Source: Verrucomicrobiota bacterium (lineage in GTDB: Bacteria > Verrucomicrobiota > Verrucomicrobiia > Opitutales > Opitutaceae). From it: a stretch of DNA of 64,000 bases. Below are positions 50,960 through 59,075 of the stretch, piece after piece. The notes beneath the pieces were generated by a model. The model did not search any database, had not been told where the DNA came from, and saw nothing but the letters and a program-made list of their open reading frames with translations. Both the position numbers and the translations under genes were made by a program. The first letter of the stretch is position 1. The number at the start of each line of letters is the position of its first letter. The stretch spans positions 62,001 through 126,000 of the forward strand of contig JACRKC010000115.1 in assembly GCA_016235555.1 (NCBI GenBank), written 5' to 3'.

Positions 50960-51907
50960 ATGCGCCTCTACTCCTTCGTCGCGAACGACCAATCCCGCCT
51001 CGGCGTGGAGGTGAACGGTCGTCTGGTCGACCTGAACGCCGCCCACGCCGCCAGGCTTGCGCGAGCGGACGCGCGCCTGGCCCCGACGATGCTCGACCTG
51101 ATTCGCGGCGGAGTTGCGGCCTTGAACGACGCCCGCGCGGCCCTCGCCTTCGCCTCGCAGGAACCCGCCCGCGTCCGCGATGCCACCCACGAGTTTGACC
51201 GGATACGGCTGCTCGCACCGATCTCGCGGCCCGGGAAGATCCTTTGCTCCGGCCTCAACTACCGCAGCCACGTGGAGGAAAATCCCGCGGCCACATTTCT
51301 GGAGGATCCGCGTTTTTTTGTGAAGACGACAAACACCGTGATCGGCCCGGAGGAACCGATCCGCTGGCCGGGAGCGCGTTTTCAGGTGGACTACGAAGTC
51401 GAGCTGGCCGTGGTGATCGGCAAGGCGGGACGGCGTCTGACGCGCGGCCAGGCCATGGATTTCGTGTTCGGCTACACCATCCTCCACGATGTCACCGCCC
51501 GCTGGGTGCAATTCAAAGACAAGAACGAGGACATGGGGAAGAACTTCGACACGTTCTGTCCGATGGGGCCGTGCCTCGTCACCGCCGACGAGATCCCGGA
51601 TCCCGCCGCACTGCGGCTGACGCTCAAACTCAACGGCCGGATCATGCAGGATCGCACCAACGAGGATTGGTGTTTTCCGCTGCCGCGGCTGCTGGAGTGG
51701 TTCAGTCTCGGCCTCACGTTCGAGCCCGGCGACATCGTGAGCACCGGCACTCCCGCCGGCATCGGCTATTTCCGACGGCCGCAGGTGTTCCTGAAACCGG
51801 GCGACGTTTGCGAATTGGAAATCTCCGGCATCGGAAAGCTCGTCAACCGCGTGGTGGCCGACGACGATGGCCTGACCGAACGGCCGCCGACGAAGTCCGC
51901 TTTGTGA
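50960..51907 (+). CDS. Fumarylacetoacetate hydrolase (FAH) family enzyme
   Basis: A 315-residue cytoplasmic enzyme with the C-terminal FAH fold: KILCSGLNYRSHVEENPA, VDYEVELAVVIGKAGRRLT with metal-binding acids, FGYTILHDVTARWVQFKDKN and GDIVSTGTPAGIGYFRRPQ. Members cleave C-C bonds of acylpyruvates or dehydrate and hydrolyse 2-keto acids. In sugar-acid pathways they act on 2,4-diketo-3-deoxy acids or 2-keto-3-deoxy acids. It starts the enzyme part of the operon and is followed by the metallo-beta-lactamase-fold gene 28 bases later. Its substrate in an apiose-type pathway is not known. Confidence 0.9.
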   Translation: MRLYSFVANDQSRLGVEVNGRLVDLNAAHAARLARADARLAPTMLDLIRGGVAALNDARAALAFASQEPARVRDATHEFDRIRLLAPISRPGKILCSGLNYRSHVEENPAATFLEDPRFFVKTTNTVIGPEEPIRWPGARFQVDYEVELAVVIGKAGRRLTRGQAMDFVFGYTILHDVTARWVQFKDKNEDMGKNFDTFCPMGPCLVTADEIPDPAALRLTLKLNGRIMQDRTNEDWCFPLPRLLEWFSLGLTFEPGDIVSTGTPAGIGYFRRPQVFLKPGDVCELEISGIGKLVNRVVADDDGLTERPPTKSAL

Positions 51908-51935
51908 CCGTGACGGTCCTGCCGCCCCGTCCGCC

Positions 51936-52712
51936 ATGCCCCAACCCAAACTCCGCTTCTTCGGCGTCGCCGCCTACGAACTCATCGACCGCACCGGCCG
52001 GCGCATTTTGGTCGATCCGTTTCTCGACGACTGCCCGGGAAATCCGGTGAAGTCGGACCAGCTCGAAAAAGTCGACCTCGTCGTCGTCTCCCACGCCGCG
52101 ATCGATCACCTGGGTGACACCGAGAAGATCGCCCGGCGACATGGCTGCCCCGTCATCTGCGGCGGCGAAGTGAAGGCCTTTCTCGTCGCGCGCGGCGTGC
52201 CCGCCACCCAGATCCGCGCCACGACCTGGGGCATCCGCGTCCGTGTCGCCGGAGTCGAGGTCCAGCCGGTCGAGTGCCATCATTGGTCCCAAATCCGGAT
52301 GCCCGACGGCACGTTTGCTAGCGGTGTGCCCATGGCGTTCGTGATCGAGCTCGGCGCGGGCCACCGTTTCTATCACTACGGCGACACCGCGCTGTTCACC
52401 GACATGAAGCTCCAGGCGGAGCTCTACCGCCCGACGATCGGCGCGATCGGCATCGCGAACCCGCAGGAAATCCTCGCGCGCTTCCCCATGCCGGGCGAGA
52501 TGCTGACCAGCGAGCTCAGCCCGCGCGAAGGCATCCTCGCCGCGCAATGGCTCGACCTCGCCACCATTTTGCCCTGCCACTACATCGATCCCGACACGAA
52601 TGCCGACCTGCAGGAATTCCAGCGCCTGCACCGCGAGGTGCAGGCTCGCGGCGAAAAGATCGGCGCGAGTGTCGTGCTCCGACCCGGCGAGTGGCTCGAA
52701 CTGAAACCGTGA
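51936..52712 (+). CDS. Metallo-beta-lactamase-fold protein, UlaG-like
   Basis: A 258-residue cytoplasmic protein. Fold markers: ILVDPFLDDCPGNP, VVVSHAAIDHLGD (H53, D57, H58), VECHHWSQIRMPDG, RFYHYGDTALFTDMK with the bridging aspartate, and ILPCHYIDPDTNADLQEF. The canonical HxHxDH motif reads HxAxDH, so one zinc-1 ligand is missing and the metal site may be altered. UlaG relatives include L-ascorbate-6-phosphate lactonase, so a second lactonase or phosphoester role is possible. It is 13 bases upstream of the zinc dehydrogenase gene. Confidence 0.82.
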   Translation: MPQPKLRFFGVAAYELIDRTGRRILVDPFLDDCPGNPVKSDQLEKVDLVVVSHAAIDHLGDTEKIARRHGCPVICGGEVKAFLVARGVPATQIRATTWGIRVRVAGVEVQPVECHHWSQIRMPDGTFASGVPMAFVIELGAGHRFYHYGDTALFTDMKLQAELYRPTIGAIGIANPQEILARFPMPGEMLTSELSPREGILAAQWLDLATILPCHYIDPDTNADLQEFQRLHREVQARGEKIGASVVLRPGEWLELKP

Positions 52713-52725
52713 CCACCCGCCGCGC

Positions 52726-53733
52726 ATGAAAGCCCTGATCCTCGAAGGCGTCCGGCAATTGCGGCTGGGCGACTGGCCCGAGCCCGTCTGCGGCGCCACG
52801 GATGTCCTCCTGCGTCCGATCGCCGCCGGCATCTGCGCCGGCGACATGCAGCACTACCTCGGACGCAACCCATACACCAAGTATCCGCTGATCGGCGGCC
52901 ACGAGGTGTGCGGAACGGTCGTCGAAACCGGCACGGCCGTGACGCGCGTGGTGCGCGGCGACTTGGTGGTCATCGAGCCGGTGGTCGGCTGCGGCCACTG
53001 CTATTCCTGCCGGCACGGCAAGCCGAACTGCTGCGTGAATTTCTGCCTCATCGGCCTGCACCGTCCGGGCGGCTTCGCCGAACTGTGCGTCGCACCTGCG
53101 GCCAACGTCCATCGCGTGCCCGCCGGACTCGATCCGTTGACCGCCTCGTTCGCCGAGCCGCTCACCATCGGCATCCAGGCCTGCCGCCGGGGCGAGGTCG
53201 CCGCGGACGACACCTGCCTGATTCTCGGGGCAGGTCCGATCGGTCTCGCCATCCTTGAGGTGGCTCGGGCGCGCGGCGCGCGCGTGATCGTCTCGGACCT
53301 CAACGCGGCGCGGCTCGCGTTTGCGCGGGAACTCGGAGCGGAGACGATTTCCGCCGACGCCCGGCTTGCGGCCAACGTGGCTAGTCGGACGAATGGCGAC
53401 GGCGCCGACGTCGTCATCGAGGCCGCCGGCACCGCTGCGACGATCGAAGCGGCGGTGGACCTCGTGGCTCCGGGGGGCCGGGTGGTGATTGTCGGTCTCG
53501 CGAAGGAGAAGGTCGCGCTCGATGGCTTCGTCTTCACGCGCAAGGAAGTGAACATCCTGGGCTCGCGAAATTCCGTGGGCGCGTTTCCCGAGGCCCTTGC
53601 CCTGCTCGCGAGCGGCTCCATCCGATACCCGCGCGTCGCGACGCAGATCCCGATGTGGGAAGGCGCGTCCACCTTCGCCCAACTCGATGCCAACCCGGCC
53701 GCGCTGCACAAGGCGGTGCTGATGCTCGCGTGA
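52726..53733 (+). CDS. Zinc-dependent medium-chain alcohol dehydrogenase
   Basis: A 335-residue enzyme with catalytic zinc ligands C37 (GICAGDMQHY), H59-E60 (GGHEVCG) and E144 (FAEPLTIG). The structural zinc cluster is GCGHCYSCRHGKPNCC (about 88-103), and the NAD site is LILGAGPIGLAILEVARARG. The resemblance is to sorbitol/threonine dehydrogenase types that oxidise polyols or sugar acids. It probably oxidises a hydroxyl of a pathway intermediate or of a reduced branched sugar. One base separates its stop from the next start. Confidence 0.92.
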   Translation: MKALILEGVRQLRLGDWPEPVCGATDVLLRPIAAGICAGDMQHYLGRNPYTKYPLIGGHEVCGTVVETGTAVTRVVRGDLVVIEPVVGCGHCYSCRHGKPNCCVNFCLIGLHRPGGFAELCVAPAANVHRVPAGLDPLTASFAEPLTIGIQACRRGEVAADDTCLILGAGPIGLAILEVARARGARVIVSDLNAARLAFARELGAETISADARLAANVASRTNGDGADVVIEAAGTAATIEAAVDLVAPGGRVVIVGLAKEKVALDGFVFTRKEVNILGSRNSVGAFPEALALLASGSIRYPRVATQIPMWEGASTFAQLDANPAALHKAVLMLA

Positions 53734-53734
53734 A

Positions 53735-54133
53735 ATGAAACACCACGGCCTCGATCATCTCGCCATCGCCGTGCCGGACACGGAGGCCGCCCTGCGCATC
53801 TGGCGTGATCGGCTCGGTTTTCCGGTCCTCTTCAGCGAAGTCGTCCAAGGCGGCGCCGTGCGCCTGACGCATCTCGACCTCGGCAATACGCAGCTCCAAC
53901 TGGTCGAGCCGCTGGTGCCCGGACATCCGCTGGCCGAATGGCTCGCGCGCCATGGACCCGGCCTGCACCACTTCTGCCTCGGGGTCTCCGACGTCGGCCG
54001 CGCGCACGCCGAACTGCCCCGGGAGGGCGTGGCGGTCGCGCCCTCCGTCCATCAGGGCACGAAGGGCAAACGCGCGCTGTTTCTCGACGCCGCCGGCACC
54101 CAGGGCGTGCGCGTGGAGGTCACCGGCCCATGA
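53735..54133 (+). CDS. VOC/glyoxalase-fold protein, methylmalonyl-CoA epimerase-like
   Basis: A 132-residue protein of two beta-alpha-beta-beta-beta units. Markers: GLDHLAIAVPDTEAALRIWR at the N-terminus, LGNTQLQLVEPLVPGHP, PGLHHFCLGVSDVGRAHAEL and QGVRVEVTGP. The positions of the histidines and glutamates fit metal-dependent epimerases of the methylmalonyl-CoA epimerase subgroup. No CoA chemistry is evident around it, so an epimerase or isomerase of a branched hydroxy acid is a fair guess. Its stop overlaps the DUF1537 kinase start. Confidence 0.8.
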   Translation: MKHHGLDHLAIAVPDTEAALRIWRDRLGFPVLFSEVVQGGAVRLTHLDLGNTQLQLVEPLVPGHPLAEWLARHGPGLHHFCLGVSDVGRAHAELPREGVAVAPSVHQGTKGKRALFLDAAGTQGVRVEVTGP

Positions 54134-55557
54134 TGTCCGGCCTGCCACCGCCGCTGGAGGAAGCCCCGCTGCGCGCGGCGGTTCGCACAGCTTTGCGCGC
54201 CCGCGCGCCGCGCACGCTGGTCGTGCTGGACGACGATCCCACCGGCACGCAGACCGTGCATGACGTCCCGGTATTGACGACCTGGGAGGTCAACACGCTC
54301 CGGCGCGAGTTCGCCGAAAGCCCCGACGGATTCTTCGTGCTGACGAACTCGCGCAGCCTGCCGCCGACCGAGGCCGGCGCGCGCATCCGCGACATCGCCC
54401 GGAACCTGGCAACGGCCGCGCCCCGCGAAAGCTTCACGATCGTTAGTCGCGGCGACTCCACCCTGCGCGGCCATTTTCCGCTGGAGACGGATGTGCTCGC
54501 GGAGGAACTCGGGCCTTACGACGTGACCCTGGTGGTGCCTTATTTCCAGGCCGGCCGGCGCATGACCGTGCACGACGTGCACTATGTCGGCGAAGGCGAC
54601 CGATTCACGCCCGTCGCCGAGACGCCGTTCGCGCGCGATCCGAGTTTCGGCTTTCGCGCGTCGAACCTGCGCACATGGGTGGAGGAAAAATCAGGCGGCC
54701 GCATCCGCCGCGAGGAGGTTGCGTCGTTTTCCATCGCCGAGCTGCGGACGCCGGATTGGGACGACGGAGACGCCGATCCGCTCGCCGCCAGGCTGCGCGC
54801 CCTCCCGCGCGGCGCCACGGCGGTCGTCAACGCCTGCCACCCGTCCGATCTCGCGCGCTTTGTCCTCGCCGCCCTGCGCGCGGAACTCGCCGGCGGCCGC
54901 TACCTGTTTCGCACCGCGGCCGACTTCGTCGCCACGCGACTCGGCCTTGAGCCGCGGGGCCTGTGGCAGCCCGCCATCGAGTGCACTTCGGCGCGCGGCG
55001 GACTTGTGATCGTGGGGTCCCACGTGCCCAAGACCACCGGGCAGCTTCAGCACCTCCTGTGGGTCGGCGACGTCATCGCCCTCGAAGCGTCCGTGCCCGA
55101 GCTGTTGTCTCCCCGCGGGCCGGCGCTGGTCGCGGCGCTCGCAGCGCTCATCGACACCGGCGTCGCGGCCGGACGGAACGTCGTGCTTTCCACGAGCCGC
55201 ACCCTGGTCACCGGTCGGGATGCGGCCGAAAGTCTCGCCGTTGCCGGCCGCGTCTCCGCAGCCCTGGTCGATGTGGTGCGAAGGATCACCGTCGCGCCGC
55301 GCTGGATCATCGCCAAGGGCGGCATCACGTCCAGCGACGTCGCCACGGCCGGTCTCGGCGTGCAACGCGCCACCGTGCGCGGCGCGCTCCTGCCGGGCGT
55401 TCCCGTCTGGGAACTCGGCGCGGAGGCGCGATTCCCGCACCTGCCCTACGTCGTTTTTCCCGGCAACGTCGGCGGCGCCACGGCCCTGCACGATGCTCTG
55501 CAACGTCTCGCGCCGGCTCCGGCCGCGCACGAATCCATCTCCTCTCCCCTACCATGA
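54130..55557 (+). CDS. DUF1537 four-carbon acid sugar kinase family protein
   Basis: A 475-residue ATP-dependent kinase. N-terminal domain: DDDPTGTQTVHDVPVLTTW (from 34) and TNSRSLPPTEAGARIRDIAR. Substrate region: SRGDSTLRGHFPLETDVLAE and VPYFQAGRRMTVHDVHYVG. C-terminal nucleotide-binding domain: LVIVGSHVPKTTGQLQHLL, WIIAKGGITSSDVATAGLG and VFPGNVGGATALHDAL. Family kinases phosphorylate four-carbon sugar acids (tetronates, threonate), and OiaK of apiose catabolism phosphorylates 3-oxo-isoapionate. Which acid is used here cannot be read from the sequence. It overlaps the genes on both sides, consistent with one pathway unit. Confidence 0.87.
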   Translation: MMSGLPPPLEEAPLRAAVRTALRARAPRTLVVLDDDPTGTQTVHDVPVLTTWEVNTLRREFAESPDGFFVLTNSRSLPPTEAGARIRDIARNLATAAPRESFTIVSRGDSTLRGHFPLETDVLAEELGPYDVTLVVPYFQAGRRMTVHDVHYVGEGDRFTPVAETPFARDPSFGFRASNLRTWVEEKSGGRIRREEVASFSIAELRTPDWDDGDADPLAARLRALPRGATAVVNACHPSDLARFVLAALRAELAGGRYLFRTAADFVATRLGLEPRGLWQPAIECTSARGGLVIVGSHVPKTTGQLQHLLWVGDVIALEASVPELLSPRGPALVAALAALIDTGVAAGRNVVLSTSRTLVTGRDAAESLAVAGRVSAALVDVVRRITVAPRWIIAKGGITSSDVATAGLGVQRATVRGALLPGVPVWELGAEARFPHLPYVVFPGNVGGATALHDALQRLAPAPAAHESISSPLP

Positions 55558-56486
55558 AGATCGCCATTCTCGGCGCCGGCGCGATGGGCAGCGCGATCGG
55601 CGCTTTGCTCCACGAAGCCGGCCACGACGTCACCCTCGTCGAGGTGGCCCGGCCTGCCATCGACGCCATCCGTTCCCGCGGCCTGATCGTGCAGGACCGC
55701 GCCGGCACCCAACGGATCGTGCCCCTCGCGATCACGGATGACCCCGCCCGGGTCGGCATCGTCGATCTCGTCGTCGTCTTCGTCAAATGCTACCATACGG
55801 TCGCCGCGGTTCAGGGCGCGCGGCTCCTGCTCGGGGCGCATACCACCGTCCTCTCGCTCCAGAATGGCTGGGGCAACGGTCCGCGGATCGCGGAGCTGAT
55901 CGGGCGGGAACGCGTCGTCCTCGGCGTGTGCTACCACAGCGCGACCGTCCTCGCGCCCGGGCTGGTGCTGCACGCGGGCCAGGGCAAGACGTTCATGGGA
56001 GAGCTCGACGGCTCCGACAGCCCGCGCCTGTGCGCCATCGTGCAGGCGTTCAACGCCGCGAGGATCGCCGTGGAGCCGAGCGGACAGGTGTTGAAGGAAA
56101 TCTGGTCCAAGCTCGCGCTCAACGTCGCCACGCTTCCGACCTCCTCCACGGTGCGCGTCACGGCCGACCGGTTGCTCGATTCCCCCGAAATGTCCGAGCT
56201 GATGAAGGATTTGCTCCGCGAGGTGGTGGCCGTGGCCCGGGCGCAGGACATCGCCCTCGATTTCGACGAGCGGTGGGAGGCCATCACGAGCTTGCTGCGG
56301 AAGCTCGCGCCGGGCACCAAGGGATCCATGTTTCAGGATGTTGAGAACCGGCGCCGCACCGAGATCGACGTCATGTGCGGTGCGATCGTGGAGGCCGGAG
56401 TGCGGTTGAACATTCCCACGCCCTGCAATCGCGCGATGGTCGGGCTCATCAAGGGCCTCGAAGCGACCTTCGCCCTCGCCGCCTAG
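55554..56486 (+). CDS. Ketopantoate reductase (ApbA/PanE)-like dehydrogenase
   Basis: A 310-residue NAD(P)-dependent enzyme: GAGAMGSAIGALLHEAGHDV, VVFVKCYHTVAAVQGARLL, SLQNGWGNGPRIAEL with N104, KEIWSKLALNVATLP with the catalytic lysine K186 and N190, and TEIDVMCGAIVEAG. The fold and residues are those of ketopantoate reductases. It sits in the place where apiose pathways have a C-C rearranging or oxidising dehydrogenase (ApnO, a different family), so an alternative oxidation of apionate or another branched acid is my inference; panE for pantothenate is unlikely in this operon. Start overlaps the kinase stop (ATGA). Confidence 0.85.
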   Translation: MKIAILGAGAMGSAIGALLHEAGHDVTLVEVARPAIDAIRSRGLIVQDRAGTQRIVPLAITDDPARVGIVDLVVVFVKCYHTVAAVQGARLLLGAHTTVLSLQNGWGNGPRIAELIGRERVVLGVCYHSATVLAPGLVLHAGQGKTFMGELDGSDSPRLCAIVQAFNAARIAVEPSGQVLKEIWSKLALNVATLPTSSTVRVTADRLLDSPEMSELMKDLLREVVAVARAQDIALDFDERWEAITSLLRKLAPGTKGSMFQDVENRRRTEIDVMCGAIVEAGVRLNIPTPCNRAMVGLIKGLEATFALAA

Positions 56487-56498
56487 TTGAGACACTCC

Positions 56499-57527
56499 AT
56501 GCGTCTTGCCCTTTTCGGTGCCGGCTTCTGGACGCGCTTTCAACTCGCCGCGTGGCGCGAACTGCCCGGCGTGGAGTGCGTGGCCATCTACAATCGCACG
56601 CGTGGCCGCGCGGAGGCGCTCGCGCGCGAATGCGGGATCCCGGCGGTTTACGACGATGCCGGGGCGCTGTTGCGCGAGGCGCGGCCCGATTTCGTCGACA
56701 ACGTCACCGAGGTCGGCGGGCACCTGCCGCTCTCGCTCCTCTGCGCCCGACACCGCATCCCGTGCATCTGCCAGAAGCCGCTGGCGGCCTCACTGGCCGA
56801 CGCGCGCGAGCTGGTCGCGGCTTTCGCCCGCACCGGCACGCCACTCCTCGTCCACGAGAACTGGCGCTGGCAGGCGCCGAGTGTCGCGTTGCGCCGGCGG
56901 CTCGCGGCGGGCGCCATCGGCACACCGTTTCGCGCGCGGCTCACCATGACGTCGGGTTTCGACTGCTGGGCCAACCAGCCGGCGCTGGCGCAGCTCGAAA
57001 ACTACATTCTCACCGACCTCGGCACGCACCTGCTCGACACGGCTCGCGCGTGCTTCGGCGAGGCCCGCTCCCTTTATGCGCAGACCCACCGCACCCTGTC
57101 GCCCGCCGTGCGCGGCGAAAACGTCGCGACCCTGCTGCTCAGCATGGGCGCGGCGCGCACGAGCGTGACGATCGAGATGGCGTTCGCGAAGACGCCGCTC
57201 GAACGCGAGTGTTTTCCCCAGACTCTCGCGTTCGTCGAAGGCACGGCGGGATCGCTCGCGCTCGACCCCGGCTACCGCCTTCGACTCACGACCGCGCGCG
57301 GCACGGAGGTCACGGCTCATCCGCCGCCCGCCTATGCCTGGGCCGATCCCGCCTACGCCGTCGTGCACGCCAGCATCGTTCCCTGCCACGCCAACCTGCT
57401 CGCCGCCTTGCGCGGCGAAAGCGCGGCGGAGACGGCGGGAGACGACAACCTCAAGACGCTCGAACTGGTGTTCGGCGCCTACGACTCCGCCCGCCACGAC
57501 GCCGTCGTGCGCTTCGGCGGGGAGTGA
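56499..57527 (+). CDS. apsD: D-apiose dehydrogenase-like Gfo/Idh/MocA enzyme
   Basis: A 342-residue cytoplasmic enzyme, the only Gfo/Idh protein in the window without an export signal. Rossmann start MRLALFGAGFWTRFQLAAW, then CVAIYNRTRGRAEALAREC, FVDNVTEVGGHLPLSLLCA and CICQKPLAASLADARELVA, where QKP replaces the usual EKP. C-terminal half: LVHENWRWQAPSVALRRRL, NYILTDLGTHLLDTARACF, YAWADPAYAVVHASIVPCHA and DDNLKTLELVFGAYDSARHD. The QKP variant, the HENWRWQAP block and the YDSAR end match the D-apiose dehydrogenase group as I remember it. It would oxidise D-apiose to the lactone that ApnL opens. Directly followed by the importer genes. Confidence 0.7.
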   Translation: MRLALFGAGFWTRFQLAAWRELPGVECVAIYNRTRGRAEALARECGIPAVYDDAGALLREARPDFVDNVTEVGGHLPLSLLCARHRIPCICQKPLAASLADARELVAAFARTGTPLLVHENWRWQAPSVALRRRLAAGAIGTPFRARLTMTSGFDCWANQPALAQLENYILTDLGTHLLDTARACFGEARSLYAQTHRTLSPAVRGENVATLLLSMGAARTSVTIEMAFAKTPLERECFPQTLAFVEGTAGSLALDPGYRLRLTTARGTEVTAHPPPAYAWADPAYAVVHASIVPCHANLLAALRGESAAETAGDDNLKTLELVFGAYDSARHDAVVRFGGE

Positions 57528-57539
57528 CGCCACCCGACG

Positions 57540-59075
57540 ATGAGCGCGCCTGTTGCTCCCTTCCCTTCGTCGGCGCCGCTCCTGACCATGCGCGGCATCC
57601 GGAAGGCGTTCGCGGGCGTCACCGTTCTCCACGACGTGGATTTCTCCGTCCACGCCGGTGAAGTGCACGCTCTCTGCGGCGAAAACGGCGCCGGCAAGAG
57701 CACGTTGATGAACATCCTCGCCGGCGTGGTTCGGCCCGACCAAGGCGAGATCGTCCTCGCCGGAACGACCGCCCGGGGGTTTGCCAACGCGCACGCCGCC
57801 CGCCAGGCCGGCGTGAGCATGGTGTTCCAGGAACGCAGTCTCTTCGAACCGCTCACGGTGGCGGAGAACATTTTCGCCGGCCGGCAGCCGGTCGACCGTT
57901 GGGGATGCATCAACCGGCGAGCCCTCGCCACCGACGCCGCCGCCGTGCTCGCGCGCGTGGCGCCGGAAATCGCTCCGGTCGAGATCGTCGCCGGGCTTTC
58001 GCCCGCGCGCCAGCAGATGGTCGAAATTGCGAAAGCGCTCTCGCTGGAGGCGAAGATCGTGATTTTCGACGAGCCGACCGCGTCGCTGACCGCGACGGAA
58101 ATCAGCCGGCTGTTCGCGGTCATCCGCCAGCTCCGCGCCGCGGGCACGGGCATCATCTACATCTCGCATCGTCTCGAGGAAATCTTCGCCCTCGCCGATC
58201 GCGTCACCGTGCTGAAGGACGGCGGGTGGCAGGCGACGCTGCCGGTGAGTCAGACCGATGCCGACGACCTGATCCGCCGGATGGTGGGGCGCGACCTGAA
58301 AGAGGCGGCCCAAGGCCGCGCCGACTCGCGCGGCCCCGTCCTGCTCGACGTGCGCGGCCTGCGGGATGCCGGCCAGCCGGCGTTGCGCGACATTACCTTC
58401 CATGTCCGGGCGGGCGAGATCGTCGGCTTCGCCGGCCTCTCCGGCGCCGGCCGCACCGAGACCGCTCTCGCACTTTTCGGGCTGCGCCCGCGCGAAGCCG
58501 GTGAGATCGAGCTCGGCGGCCGACGCATCGAGCCGCGCTCACCGGCGGAAGCGATCGCGGACGGCCTCGGCTATCTGAGCGAGGATCGCAAGGAGGCCGG
58601 GCTCTTCTCCGACCTCAGCGTGCGCCGCAACCTGAGCGCGGCCCGGCTCGGCGCGTTTGGCGGGTGGTTTTTCCGCGACGGCGCCGAAGCGGCTGAGGCC
58701 CGGGACCGAGTCGGGCAATTGCGGATCGCGTGCCGCGATATCGAACAGGACGTGGCCCACCTCAGCGGCGGCAACCAGCAGAAGGTCGTGCTCGGACGCT
58801 GGCTGAAAGCGAACCCGCGGGTGTTGATCGTCGACGAGCCGACGCGGGGCGTCGATGTCGGCGCGAAGGCCGAAGTTCACGAAATCCTCCGGGCCTACGC
58901 GCGCCGGGGTCACGCCGTCATCGTGATCTCCAGCGATCTGCCCGAAGTGCTGCGCCTTGCCGACCGAATCTATGTGATGCGCCGCGGCCGGATCGCCGGC
59001 GAACTCGCCGCGGCCGACGCGAGCGAAGAAGCCGTCATGCGGCTGGCCGCCGCCGATCCGGACGCCGCCGCATGA
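57540..59075 (+). CDS. Ribose-type sugar ABC importer ATPase (two cassettes)
   Basis: A 511-residue protein with two ATP-binding cassettes. Cassette 1: Walker A CGENGAGKSTLMN (about 47-59), altered signature LSPARQQMVEIAKAL, Walker B IVIFDEPTASLTATE. Cassette 2: degenerate Walker A GLSGAGRTETALALF, good signature LSGGNQQKVVLGRWL, and VLIVDEPTRGVDVGAK. This pairing of one degenerate site is normal in RbsA/MglA/XylG-type importers. It couples ATP hydrolysis to pentose uptake with the adjacent permease and binding protein. Only 12 bases after the apiose-dehydrogenase-like gene; overlaps the permease start (ATGA). Confidence 0.95.
   Translation: MSAPVAPFPSSAPLLTMRGIRKAFAGVTVLHDVDFSVHAGEVHALCGENGAGKSTLMNILAGVVRPDQGEIVLAGTTARGFANAHAARQAGVSMVFQERSLFEPLTVAENIFAGRQPVDRWGCINRRALATDAAAVLARVAPEIAPVEIVAGLSPARQQMVEIAKALSLEAKIVIFDEPTASLTATEISRLFAVIRQLRAAGTGIIYISHRLEEIFALADRVTVLKDGGWQATLPVSQTDADDLIRRMVGRDLKEAAQGRADSRGPVLLDVRGLRDAGQPALRDITFHVRAGEIVGFAGLSGAGRTETALALFGLRPREAGEIELGGRRIEPRSPAEAIADGLGYLSEDRKEAGLFSDLSVRRNLSAARLGAFGGWFFRDGAEAAEARDRVGQLRIACRDIEQDVAHLSGGNQQKVVLGRWLKANPRVLIVDEPTRGVDVGAKAEVHEILRAYARRGHAVIVISSDLPEVLRLADRIYVMRRGRIAGELAAADASEEAVMRLAAADPDAAA

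Noticed and set aside
55554-56486. panE of pantothenate synthesis
   Set aside because: Overlaps a DUF1537 kinase and lies in a sugar-catabolic operon with an importer; no other pantothenate genes are near.
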